DNA from: an uncultured bacterium
Lineage (GTDB): Bacteria > Desulfobacterota > BSN033 > UBA1163
Assembly: GCA_938045955.1 (NCBI GenBank)
Contig: CALIBK010000025.1
Coordinates: 1 to 46,289, forward strand
Length of the DNA: 46,289 bases
Reading direction: 5' to 3'
Position numbers and translations under genes: made by a program. The notes below the pieces were generated by a model. It did no database searches and had not been told where the DNA came from. It saw only the letters and a program-made list of their open reading frames with translations. Position 1 is the first letter of the stretch. Each line of letters starts with the position of its first letter. This document shows, one piece after another, positions 1 through 8,040 of this stretch.

Positions 1-40
1 CTTCACAAATCAATTCACTCCCCTGAAAAATCATCTATCT

Positions 41-80
41 CTCAAAAAATAAAAACTTCTACCGAAAAACAGTAGAAGTT
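41..80 (-). terminator. Orphan intrinsic terminator on the minus strand
   Basis: AACTTCTAC (54-62) and GTAGAAGTT (72-80) form a perfect 9-bp stem. Read leftward on the minus strand, the stem is followed by TTTATTTTTTGAG, a typical U-rich tail; the plus strand has no T tract after the stem. No minus-strand gene lies immediately to the right, so what it terminates is unknown. A small RNA or a lost gene are both possible. Confidence 0.5.
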
Positions 81-169
81 ATCATTCCCCCTTTGGGGGA
101 CGTTTAAGGCGAACTTCATCACCCAGATCATTTAAATTTAATCTTAGTATGGGTCAAAAAAATGAAAAA

Positions 170-331
170 CCTAAATTGAGCGATTCTTAGTATTATTTAA
201 AGATAACCCTTCTGGATTCCCGTTTTCACGGTAATGACGTTTTCATTTATTGATTGGTAGTTGTCATTCCTGCGGAAGCAGGAATCCAGTATATTTGATT
301 CAATGAATGACGAAAAATCGCCCAATTTAGG
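170..331 (-). mobile_element. MITE-like element, copy 1
   Basis: This non-coding element of about 162 bp begins CCTAAATTGAGCGATT and ends with AATCGCCCAATTTAGG, so its ends are near-perfect terminal inverted repeats of about 16 bp. A second inverted pair lies inside (CTGGATTCC and GGAATCCAG), as does a CCTGC/GCAGG mini-hairpin. It is flanked by AAAAA on both sides, a possible 5-bp target duplication but a low-complexity one. The reverse complement aligns along its whole length with 1476-1638. There is no transposase, so it would be mobilised in trans, if at all. Confidence 0.7.
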
Positions 332-644
332 AAAAAGTTAATTTTTTCTCTTTTGTAATCCATCAGTTATGGTTGTTAAATAGGCCTGATAAGTGTATTG
401 GAGAAAACCTGAGTGCGGTTACCTTAAATTGCCTCTCAAGCTCTCAGATTCAACCCGCTTTGATGAGAAATCTAATTCTACAGTGGATCGTTTCGTATTC
501 CATTTTATACTGAATCCATTTGCTTTCTAAGGGTTTCGGAAATACCCCTGTCAGGCCAAAATGATCCCAACTCTTCAGTGAGGCAATACAAATTAAAAGG
601 GTCTCTCCATTCGGGGGGATTCCTCTTGAAGGGTCAAAAAGATC

Positions 645-1376
645 ATGATAAGAAAGAATAAAATGATATGGAATAAAGAACTGAAAAACTTACAAGAAGA
701 GATCATTAGCTGCAAAAAGTGTAAAAGGTTGGTCCCCTATCTTCAGTACCTTTCAATTCATAAACCCAAAAGATTCAGGGATTGGACTTACTGGGGAAAA
801 CCTCTTCCCAGTTTTGGAGACCCTGAGGCTCGGGTACTCATCGTAGGTCTGGCTCCGGCAGCTCATGGGGGAAATCGAACCGGGCGGATGTTTACAGGGG
901 ATCGGAGTGGGGAATGGCTCTTCCAAGCGCTTTACCTATCCGGTTTTTCAAACCAACCCTTCTCCTCACGAAGAGATGATGGGCTTTGTCTCAAGGATTG
1001 TTACATCACAGCTACCATTCATTGTGCCCCTCCTGGAAATAAACCCCTTCCCGAAGAGATCGAGAATTGTCGAAGTTACTTTTTAAGGGAATTAGACCTT
1101 CTCAGGAGAGTTCAAATTATTGTTCCCTTGGGGCAGATCGCATTTCTCCAGACATTAAAATCTCTGAGATTAAAAGGATACGATATCCCTTCCCTCCCTT
1201 TTGGTCATGGAAAGATTTACAGACTTTCCGGGGAAACTTCCCCTCTCACCCTCATTACCACCTACCACCCGAGTCAGCAAAATACTCAAACAGGAAAATT
1301 AACTCGAGAGATGTTTCAATCAATTTTCCATCAGGTCATTCGCCACCTCAAACAGAATCGAAGGGATCTTTCTTAG
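645..1376 (+). CDS. udgB: Family 5-type (UdgB) uracil-DNA glycosylase
   Basis: Base-excision repair enzyme that removes uracil, and in this family often other deaminated bases, from DNA. The 243-aa product carries the family signature GLAPAAHGGNRTGR at about residues 68-81 and the second active-site motif HPSQQNTQTG at about 208-217. Cysteines at about 23, 26, 127 and 142 match the four ligands of the [4Fe-4S] cluster found in family 4/5 UDGs. The GLAPAAHGG form of motif 1, rather than GExPG, is why I favour family 5 over family 4. The start ATG has an AAGGG about 13 bases upstream, which is only fair. The gene stands alone between two inverted MITE-like copies. Family assignment is strong; substrate range is not visible. 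Confidence 0.88.
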   Translation: MIRKNKMIWNKELKNLQEEIISCKKCKRLVPYLQYLSIHKPKRFRDWTYWGKPLPSFGDPEARVLIVGLAPAAHGGNRTGRMFTGDRSGEWLFQALYLSGFSNQPFSSRRDDGLCLKDCYITATIHCAPPGNKPLPEEIENCRSYFLRELDLLRRVQIIVPLGQIAFLQTLKSLRLKGYDIPSLPFGHGKIYRLSGETSPLTLITTYHPSQQNTQTGKLTREMFQSIFHQVIRHLKQNRRDLS

Positions 1377-1727
1377 AAGATCAATCCTTGGTCATCTTCC
1401 CCTTTTCTTTCAAATAGGCCTCTTTTCCTGCTTTAATCGCCGCATAGAGAGGAGAGCTCTGAGAAATTATTTTAACCTAAATTGGGCATTTTTCTTGGTG
1501 AATTGAATCATAGATACTGGATTCCTGCTTCTGCAGGAATGGCGACTATCCCTCAATGAATGAAAATGTCATTCCCTTGAAAACGGGAATCCAGAAGGGG
1601 TTTACCTCGAAATAATTCTAATTATTGCCCAATCTGGGTTTAAATAAATTTAGAGACATGAGTTTTGACAGAGGAGGGTTTTTCTTGTTAAAAATAATAG
1701 ATTAAGATTGAAACAAGGAGCGAAACT
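1377..1727. other. Intergenic stretch with MITE-like copy
   Basis: About 350 bases without a credible gene. It holds the second MITE-like element (1476-1638) and, at its end, the ACAAGGAG ribosome-binding site of the next gene at 1713-1720. The track ORF at 1708-2106 is a shadow of the nuclease gene. Confidence 0.6.
1476..1638 (+). mobile_element. MITE-like element, copy 2 (inverted relative to copy 1)
   Basis: Starts CCTAAATTGGGC and ends GCCCAATCTGGG, terminal inverted repeats with a few mismatches. The interior carries the same CTGGATTCCTGC...GCAGGAAT and CGGGAATCCAG blocks as copy 1, in the opposite orientation. TTTAA flanks it directly on both sides (1471-1475 and 1639-1643), consistent with a 5-bp target-site duplication. 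No coding capacity. Confidence 0.7.
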
Positions 1728-2927
1728 GTGCCAACTTATTCTCATTCCCAGCTTTCTACCTATGAGAATTGTCCCCAGCAGTATAAACTCGCTTACATTG
1801 ACAGAATCAAGATCGAGACGGAAGGGATTGAGGCCTTTATGGGGACAAGGGTCCATGAAGCCCTGGAGAAGCTTTATCGAGACCTCAAAGTCACAAAGCT
1901 CAATACCCTTGATGAACTTCTCACTTACTATCATCAGTCCTGGGAAAAGAATTGGAGCGAGACGGTTCAAATCATTCGAAAGGAATATAGTGCCGAGGAT
2001 TATCGACGTCTGGGGGAGAGATGCCTTCGAGATTATTACAACCGTTATTTCCCATTTGATCAAGGAAAAACATTGGCCCTGGAGGAGAATATCTACTTTC
2101 CCTTAGAGGAGGGGTACTGGATTCGGGGGGTCATTGACCGTCTAACCCTTTCTGACCATTCTGTCCTCGAGATCCACGATTATAAAACGGCCAATCGACT
2201 TCCGACCAGAGCCGAGGTGGATTCTGATCGGCAACTGGCATTCTACCAGATGGGAGTGGAAGGAAGATGGAAGGATATTCGAGAAATCCGTTTGATCTGG
2301 CATTACCTCACCTTTGATCTCGAGATTCAATCTTCAAGAACCCCGGAAGAACTCCAGCGGCTCCGTGCGGAAACCATGGAGTTGATCAGGCGAATCGAAG
2401 CCGACCGGGAATTTTTACCCAGAGAGGGTCCCCTTTGTGACTGGTGTGATTTTCAGGGATACTGTCCCAAAAGAAAACATCTGATCTTTGTAGAAAACCT
2501 TCCCCCCAATGAATATTTGCGGGAAGAGGGGGTGACCCTGGTAAACCGATATGTCGAATTGAAAGAAAAAAAGAGAATGATGAACGAAGAGATGGATGCG
2601 GAGCTGGCAAAGATCGAAGAGGCCCTCTTTGCCTATGCCCAACGGGAGGGGGTAGATTCTATTTACGGAAGTGATCATGTTGCCAAGATCAAGATCGAGG
2701 TAAAGGAGAAGTATCCATTGAAAGGGGATCCGAACCGGAAATTGTTAGACGAATTGATTAAAAAGGCAGGGAAATGGATGGAGGTCTCCGATTTAAATCC
2801 ATGGATGTTGGCCAGGGTGATGGAACGCGGAAGTTGGCCGTCCTCTCTGGTGAATCGGATAAAAGAATTCTGTTCACTGGAACAGAGCCGTTCAATTACC
2901 ATTCAAAAATTGAAAGAGATAGATTAG
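1728..2927 (+). CDS. PD-(D/E)XK nuclease with Fe-S cysteines (RecB/AddB C-terminal-like)
   Basis: A stand-alone nuclease of the PDDEXK_1 / Cas4-AddB type, presumably acting on DNA ends. The 399-aa product has the catalytic series GVIDRL (D137), EIHDYKT (D151, K153) and DRQLAFY (Q169). Four cysteines fit the [4Fe-4S] cluster of this group: C15 in YENCPQQYKL, and C237, C240 and C246 in CDWCDFQGYC. The C-terminal ~140 residues are charged and helical and I do not recognise a second domain. Translation starts at GTG, with ACAAGGAG eight bases upstream. The gene lies 10 bp before pepA, so the two are probably cotranscribed. No cas genes or helicase subunit accompany it, so a CRISPR Cas4 role is unlikely; a repair role is inference. 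Confidence 0.85.
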   Translation: MPTYSHSQLSTYENCPQQYKLAYIDRIKIETEGIEAFMGTRVHEALEKLYRDLKVTKLNTLDELLTYYHQSWEKNWSETVQIIRKEYSAEDYRRLGERCLRDYYNRYFPFDQGKTLALEENIYFPLEEGYWIRGVIDRLTLSDHSVLEIHDYKTANRLPTRAEVDSDRQLAFYQMGVEGRWKDIREIRLIWHYLTFDLEIQSSRTPEELQRLRAETMELIRRIEADREFLPREGPLCDWCDFQGYCPKRKHLIFVENLPPNEYLREEGVTLVNRYVELKEKKRMMNEEMDAELAKIEEALFAYAQREGVDSIYGSDHVAKIKIEVKEKYPLKGDPNRKLLDELIKKAGKWMEVSDLNPWMLARVMERGSWPSSLVNRIKEFCSLEQSRSITIQKLKEID

Positions 2928-2937
2928 TGGAGGGTAT

Positions 2938-4434
2938 ATGGATATTCGGGTCGAAAAGGCGATGGCTGAAACGTATCCCTGTGAACTCCTTCTTCTCTTC
3001 TCCTTTGAACCTCCCCTTCCCCTGGAGGGAGTCCTCGCAAGCCTGGATCAGGAATGGAAGGGGTGGATTTCAGGGATCCTCAAAGAAGGAGATTTTAAAG
3101 GGGAGCGTTTTGAATGTAAACTCTTTCATACCCAAGGCCTTTTCCCAGCCAGACGAATCCTCCTCACAGGGCTCGGAAAAAAGGAGGAGTTTAGCCTGGA
3201 GAGATGGCGAGAGGCTTCCTCAAAGGCCGGACAATTCATTCGAGACTCAGGGCTAAAGCGGTTTGCATTCCATATCACGAAGTTAGAAAATTATTCTGAA
3301 GAAGTCCTCGCAGAGGCCTTTATTATTGGGCTTAGGCTCGGAACCTATCAATTCAAAGAGTTAAAGACCCAGGAGCTTGAGAAGATAAAAGAGATAGAAG
3401 AAGGGATTCTTTTGGGAAGGAATGATGAAGAGGTCCTGGCCATCCAAAAGGGGTGCCATCTCGGGGAGATTATTTCAAAGGCAGTTTATATGGCGAGGGA
3501 TTTAGTCAATCGCCCAAGCAGTCAGGTCACCCCTACCTTCCTGGCAGAGAAAGCAAGGGAGATTGCCCAAACCTATGGGATGGAAATCGAAGTATTGGAT
3601 ATGTCTCAGGCAGAGGCCTTAGGTATGGGTGCTTTTGTGGGAGTAGCCAGGGGAAGTCAGGAGCCCTGTAAGTTTATCATCCTCGAATATAATAAAGGAA
3701 AAGGTTTTGAAACGATTGCTCTGGTGGGCAAAGGGATCACCTTTGATAGTGGGGGAATCTCTTTAAAACCTTCCGAAGGGATGGAAAAGATGAAAGGGGA
3801 TATGTCCGGAGCAGCTGCAGTATTGGGGACCCTCCAGGCGGCCTCAGAACTTCAACTTCCCCTTCACCTTGTTGGACTCATTCCCGCTACGGAGAATCTC
3901 CCGAGCGGGAGAGCCTTAAAACCCGGAGATGTGTTAAAAACCCTCTCCGGTCAAACGGTGGAGGTGATCAGCACGGATGCGGAGGGGCGACTCATCCTTT
4001 CCGATGCCTTGACCTATAGCCTTCGCTATCAGCCTCGGGCGATCATTGATCTGGCCACTCTCACCGGAGCTATTGTGATTGCCTTAGGAGATTATGTCAT
4101 CGGGCTCTTTGGAAATGATGAGACTCTTCTCCAAAGAGTGGAGAAGGCCTCTCAACAATCGGGGGAGAAGGTTTGGAGAATGCCGCTCTGGGAGGAATAT
4201 TTCGATTATATTAAGAGCGATGTGGCCGACTTCAAGAATGTCGGGACCCGTGCAGCAGGAGCCATCATTGGAGCGATCTTTTTGAGCAAATTTGTAGGGA
4301 AAACACCGTGGGTCCATCTCGATATCGCAGGTCCAGCATTTATTGAAAAAGAAAAACCATTACTCCCTAAAGGAGGGAGTGGAGCAGGAGTGAGATTGTT
4401 GATCCAGATGCTGAGAAATTGGAGCTATTCTTAA
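2938..4434 (+). CDS. pepA: Leucyl aminopeptidase (M17, cytosol aminopeptidase)
   Basis: Two-metal cytosolic aminopeptidase of family M17; releases N-terminal residues, usually as a hexamer, in peptide turnover. At 498 aa it has normal family length. The catalytic C-terminal half shows VGKGITFDSGGISLKP with the metal-binding lysine and aspartate, MKGDMSGAA, and the signature STDAEGRLILSDAL, where the usual first residue N is S. The N-terminal third is the variable regulatory domain. A GGAGGG ribosome site precedes the ATG, 10 bp after the nuclease gene. Some M17 enzymes also bind DNA as transcription factors; nothing here shows that. Confidence 0.95.
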   Translation: MDIRVEKAMAETYPCELLLLFSFEPPLPLEGVLASLDQEWKGWISGILKEGDFKGERFECKLFHTQGLFPARRILLTGLGKKEEFSLERWREASSKAGQFIRDSGLKRFAFHITKLENYSEEVLAEAFIIGLRLGTYQFKELKTQELEKIKEIEEGILLGRNDEEVLAIQKGCHLGEIISKAVYMARDLVNRPSSQVTPTFLAEKAREIAQTYGMEIEVLDMSQAEALGMGAFVGVARGSQEPCKFIILEYNKGKGFETIALVGKGITFDSGGISLKPSEGMEKMKGDMSGAAAVLGTLQAASELQLPLHLVGLIPATENLPSGRALKPGDVLKTLSGQTVEVISTDAEGRLILSDALTYSLRYQPRAIIDLATLTGAIVIALGDYVIGLFGNDETLLQRVEKASQQSGEKVWRMPLWEEYFDYIKSDVADFKNVGTRAAGAIIGAIFLSKFVGKTPWVHLDIAGPAFIEKEKPLLPKGGSGAGVRLLIQMLRNWSYS

Positions 4435-4466
4435 TCTTCAACGTCAGAGATTCGTAATAAAAATTG

Positions 4467-5525
4467 ATGAACCGATCCGAAACTCAACCCCCCTTTCTCT
4501 TAGCCTGTCACAGGAAACCCACCCCTTATACCCCTATCTGGTTGATGCGTCAGGCAGGACGGTATATGAAGGAGTATCGGGCCCTTCGAAAGAGATACTC
4601 CTTTTTAGAGATGTGTAAAACCCCGGAGATTGCCACAGAAGTGACTCTCCTCCCGATCAAGAAGTTTAAGGTCGATGCAGCGATCATCTTTTCGGATCTC
4701 CTTCTTCCTCTGGAACCGATGGGAGTGAGTTTAGAATATCGAAAGGGAGAAGGTCCTGCGATTCATCCTCTCCGTGGGGAAAAAGAGATCTCCCGACTTC
4801 GTATCTTTCATCCTGAAGAGTCCCTCTCTTTCTTATTAAGAACTATTCGAATGGTTCGAAGAGAATTAAATGGAAAGATCCCTCTCATCGGATTTTCCGG
4901 GGCTCCCTTTACCCTTGCGAGTTACCTGATTGAGGGAGGACACTCCACCCATTATGTCATGACTAAAAGTCTCATGTATCGAAATCGCACTGGCTGGGAT
5001 ACCTTGATGGAGAAACTTTCGGAAGTATTAGCACGTTGCCTTCATGCACAGGTCGAGGCAGGGGTTCAGGCCATTCAGGTTTTCGATTCGTGGGTAGGAT
5101 GTTTAAGCCCGAAGGATTATGAAGAGTTTGTCCTCCCTTACTCAAAACGAGTGATCGATAGAGTAAAACATAAAGTGCCTGTCATCCATTTTGCTACCTC
5201 TCATGCGACTCTTCTTCGATTAATGAAAAAGGCAGGGGGGGACGTGATCGGGGTGGATTGGCGGATAGAGATTGGAGAGGCATGGGCGCGGGTGGGCTAC
5301 GATGTTGGAATTCAGGGGAATCTCGATCCCGCCGTTTTACTCGGACCTTTGGATCTCATCAAAAAAGAGGTCAAGAGGATTCTTGATTCCTTAAAGACTC
5401 GACCGGGCCATATTTTTAATCTGGGCCATGGGGTCCTTCCCAACACCCCTGTGAAAAATGTTGCAGCATTGGTAGAGATGGTCCACGAATATAGTTCAGC
5501 CTTAAGAATTAATAAAGAGGATTGA
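4467..5525 (+). CDS. hemE: Uroporphyrinogen decarboxylase
   Basis: Decarboxylates the four acetate side chains of uroporphyrinogen III to give coproporphyrinogen III in the cytosol. The 352-aa protein has the family N-terminus PIWLMRQAGRYMKEYRALR with the substrate-binding arginine, the catalytic aspartate in IIFSDLLLP, GFSGAPFTLASYLIEG, and the C-terminal NLGHGVLPNTPV. The track opens the frame at a TTG (4464) directly before this ATG; I prefer the ATG. No strong Shine-Dalgarno is visible, which suggests coupling to upstream translation, with pepA ending 32 bp before. First of three consecutive haem genes, hemE-hemH-hemY. Confidence 0.96.
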   Translation: MNRSETQPPFLLACHRKPTPYTPIWLMRQAGRYMKEYRALRKRYSFLEMCKTPEIATEVTLLPIKKFKVDAAIIFSDLLLPLEPMGVSLEYRKGEGPAIHPLRGEKEISRLRIFHPEESLSFLLRTIRMVRRELNGKIPLIGFSGAPFTLASYLIEGGHSTHYVMTKSLMYRNRTGWDTLMEKLSEVLARCLHAQVEAGVQAIQVFDSWVGCLSPKDYEEFVLPYSKRVIDRVKHKVPVIHFATSHATLLRLMKKAGGDVIGVDWRIEIGEAWARVGYDVGIQGNLDPAVLLGPLDLIKKEVKRILDSLKTRPGHIFNLGHGVLPNTPVKNVAALVEMVHEYSSALRINKED

Positions 5526-5538
5526 AAGTTTTAGATAA

Positions 5539-6462
5539 ATGATAAAAGCCCTTCTTCTATTAGCCTTTGGAGGGCCTCGATCCCTCGATGAAGTAGAGAC
5601 TTTTCTCAGCCACCTTTTTAGAAATCGGACTCCTTCATCAGAACAATTGGAACGGGTGAAAGACCGTTATCGAAAAATCGGAGGCTCTTCCCCTCTGTTT
5701 GAGATTACCCAGAGGCAAGGCCGGAGGCTTGAAGAGAGGTTGAGGGAGAGAGGCTATGAATTTAAATCTTATATCGGGATGTGTTATGGAAAACCCTTAA
5801 TTGAAGAGGTATTAAGAGAGATTCGAGAGAATGGTCATCAAGAGATAGTGGCCCTTCCGATGACCCCTTTTCGATCAAAATTTAGTACAGGAATTTATAG
5901 AGAAAAATTGGATCATGGAAATGAAGAAATGGGTTATCCTTTTAAGATTCAACTCATAGAAGGGTGGCACAGCCATTCTCTCTTTTTAGAGGCCTGGGTT
6001 GAAAGGGTGAAGGAAGGATTAGAGTTTTTTCCGTCACAGAGTAGAAAAAAGGTTCATCTCATTTTTACAGCCCATAGTCTTCCTGAGTCCGTAATCCAAA
6101 ACGACCCCTATGTAAAAGACTTCAGAGAATGTGTGGAGGGGATCCTGCGGAGAATGGAGCCCCTTTCATGGCACCTTGCTTTCCAGAGCAAAGGAGGGGG
6201 GTCTGAGAAGTGGATCGGGCCAGACGTGGAATCCGTGCTCATCGGACTGAGGAAAATTTATGTGAAGGAGATATTGATCGTTCCTGTTGGTTTTGTCTCT
6301 GATCATATCGAAATCCTCTACGATATTGATCTCTTCTATCGGGAGAAAGCCAACTCCCTGGGAATGGTGTTAAAACGGGCTCCTTCGCTCAATGATTCTG
6401 AGAGGTTTATTGAGGCGTTGGCAAGTTGGGTGGAAAATCAATTTAGAGAAGCCGAAGGATAA
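5539..6462 (+). CDS. hemH: Ferrochelatase (protoporphyrin or coproporphyrin)
   Basis: Inserts ferrous iron into a porphyrin. The 307-aa protein has the N-terminal LLLAFGGPRSLDEVETFL, the metal-site histidine in IFTAHSLPESV, LAFQSKGG in place of the common FQSR, and GFVSDHIEILYDID with the conserved acidic residues. It lies 13 bp after hemE and 17 bp before hemY. The gene order matches the Gram-positive hemEHY operon that serves the coproporphyrin-dependent route. Sequence reading alone cannot decide between protoporphyrin IX and coproporphyrin III as substrate. Confidence 0.94.
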   Translation: MIKALLLLAFGGPRSLDEVETFLSHLFRNRTPSSEQLERVKDRYRKIGGSSPLFEITQRQGRRLEERLRERGYEFKSYIGMCYGKPLIEEVLREIRENGHQEIVALPMTPFRSKFSTGIYREKLDHGNEEMGYPFKIQLIEGWHSHSLFLEAWVERVKEGLEFFPSQSRKKVHLIFTAHSLPESVIQNDPYVKDFRECVEGILRRMEPLSWHLAFQSKGGGSEKWIGPDVESVLIGLRKIYVKEILIVPVGFVSDHIEILYDIDLFYREKANSLGMVLKRAPSLNDSERFIEALASWVENQFREAEG

Positions 6463-6479
6463 AGAGATTCGGGAAATTT

Positions 6480-7982
6480 ATGAAACGAATCATCATCATT
6501 GGAGGGGGAGTGGCTGGTCTTGGAGCGGCTTATAAAATCCGGCGAGCTGCCTCCGAAGGACATGGGGTCGATTTTTTTCTTATCGAAAAAGATCCACGCC
6601 TGGGGGGAAAAATCCTTACCGAGATCATTCGAGATCCTTTCGGAAAGGGAGTATTTATTGTCGATGGAGGACCGGACTGTTTTCTCACCGAGAAACCTGC
6701 CTGTCATCGAATCGCAAAACTTTTAGGGATCTTTGAGGATGAGTTGCCCACAGACGATTCAAAGAGGGGGACACTGATCTTCTCTCAAGGGAAACTTCAC
6801 CCTTTACCCGATGGAATCATGATGTTTGCTCCAACCAAATTTCTCCCTTTTATCACGACCCAGTTATTCTCGTGGTCAGGGAAGATTCGGATGGTAATGG
6901 ATTTATTTATCCCTCCAAGGAAAATTAAACCCGGGGAATCCTACGACGAGACACTGGAGAGCTTTGTGGTGAGGCGGATGGGGAGGGAGTGTCTGGATCG
7001 TCTCGCTGAACCTCTGGTGGGAGGCGTTCATGCCTCCGACCCCAGAACCATGTCCCTCGCTGCTACCTTTCCAAGACTCCTCGAAATGGAGCAGGCCTAC
7101 GGATCTCTTATCAGAGCTTTTCTTGTAGCCCGAAAAAAGGTCGAGGAGATGAGAAAAAAATACCCTCCCAAACCAGGGCAGAAGCCGAGAACCTTTTTTA
7201 CCTCTTTTATAAAAGGGATGCAACAATTGACAGATAGAATGGCTGAGGCTTCGGGTCCGGAGAAGATGCGGCTTGGAGTTTCCGTCACCTCACTCCAGAT
7301 AGGTCACCAAAATCGGTGGAGGGTTCATTTATCAGATGGCACCTTCCTGGAAGGAGATGGGGTCATCCTTGCTACCGAGTCCTGGGCCGCGGAGCCTCTC
7401 ATCAGACCGATTGACCGAGAAATGGCAGATGCCTTAGCAGAGATTCCGTGGACTTCTTCAGCGACCATCTCTTTTGCCTTTGATGAAAAAGAAGTGGGTT
7501 TGGATCTGAATGCCTTCGGGGTCCTGTGTCCCATGGTTGAGGGTCGTTCCATCCTGGCAGCCACCTACTCCTCCTCCAAGTGGCCGGGGAGAGCCCCTCC
7601 AGGAAAGGTTCTTCTTCGTGGTTTTGTTGGAGGGCCTCACAATCAGGAAGTCCTGGAACGATCAGATGAAGAATTGGTTCAGATCGTCCTTTCAGAGTTT
7701 CATGAGATTTTAGGTCTCAATCCAAAGGCAAAGCCGATTTTTTTCCGTCTTTATCGGTGGCCCCGGGGAATGCCCCAATATACCCTTGGACATCTTGAGC
7801 GGGTGGAATTGATAGAGAATCATAGTGCTCAGATTTCAGGCCTGGCCCTTGCCGGTGGAAGTTATCGAGGAGTTGGAATTCCAAACTGTATCGAGAGCGG
7901 GGAGAGGGCCGTTTCAAAAATTCTTAATGAATGGGGCATCGATCTTGCCGAAGACCACATCGAAGAAAAGCGGTATTATTAA
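6480..7982 (+). CDS. hemY: FAD-dependent protoporphyrinogen/coproporphyrinogen oxidase
   Basis: Oxidises a porphyrinogen to the porphyrin before iron insertion. The 500-aa flavoprotein opens with the dinucleotide-binding motif IIIIGGGVAGLGAAY, followed by LIEKDPRLGGKILTE. It ends with the FAD-contacting ALAGGSYRGVGIPNCIESG, typical of HemY/CgoX. The middle shows RMGRECLDRLAEPLVGGVHASDP, also characteristic. These enzymes usually use oxygen; in an anaerobe the electron acceptor is an open question. Last gene of the cluster; a strong hairpin terminator follows 16 bp after the stop codon. Confidence 0.92.
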   Translation: MKRIIIIGGGVAGLGAAYKIRRAASEGHGVDFFLIEKDPRLGGKILTEIIRDPFGKGVFIVDGGPDCFLTEKPACHRIAKLLGIFEDELPTDDSKRGTLIFSQGKLHPLPDGIMMFAPTKFLPFITTQLFSWSGKIRMVMDLFIPPRKIKPGESYDETLESFVVRRMGRECLDRLAEPLVGGVHASDPRTMSLAATFPRLLEMEQAYGSLIRAFLVARKKVEEMRKKYPPKPGQKPRTFFTSFIKGMQQLTDRMAEASGPEKMRLGVSVTSLQIGHQNRWRVHLSDGTFLEGDGVILATESWAAEPLIRPIDREMADALAEIPWTSSATISFAFDEKEVGLDLNAFGVLCPMVEGRSILAATYSSSKWPGRAPPGKVLLRGFVGGPHNQEVLERSDEELVQIVLSEFHEILGLNPKAKPIFFRLYRWPRGMPQYTLGHLERVELIENHSAQISGLALAGGSYRGVGIPNCIESGERAVSKILNEWGIDLAEDHIEEKRYY

Positions 7983-7998
7983 ATCATCACCCTTCATT

Positions 7999-8035
7999 AA
8001 GGGGCAGACCTTTTAAAAAAGGCCTGCCCCTTTTT
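7999..8035. terminator. Bidirectional intrinsic terminator (hemY / nicotinamidase)
   Basis: AAGGGGCAGACCTTTT pairs with AAAAGGCCTGCCCCTT and is followed by a T run on the plus strand; the A run on the left side gives a U tail on the minus strand. It sits between two convergent genes and can serve both. Confidence 0.85.
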
Positions 8036-8040
8036 ACCGA

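Larger units (their letters stand above)
1..644. other. Gene-poor margin upstream of udg
   Basis: No convincing protein-coding gene is seen on either strand of this stretch. It contains a terminator-like hairpin near 54-80, a small CCCCC-TTT-GGGGG hairpin at 87-99, and a MITE-like element at 170-331. From 332 to 644 I see nothing beyond AT-rich sequence and the ribosome-binding region of the next gene. Confidence 0.6.

Noticed and set aside
1728-2927. PD-(D/E)XK protein as a CRISPR Cas4
   Set aside because: The motifs are compatible, but the length is about twice that of Cas4 and no cas1, cas2 or repeats occur in the window. Stand-alone RecB/AddB-like nuclease fits better.
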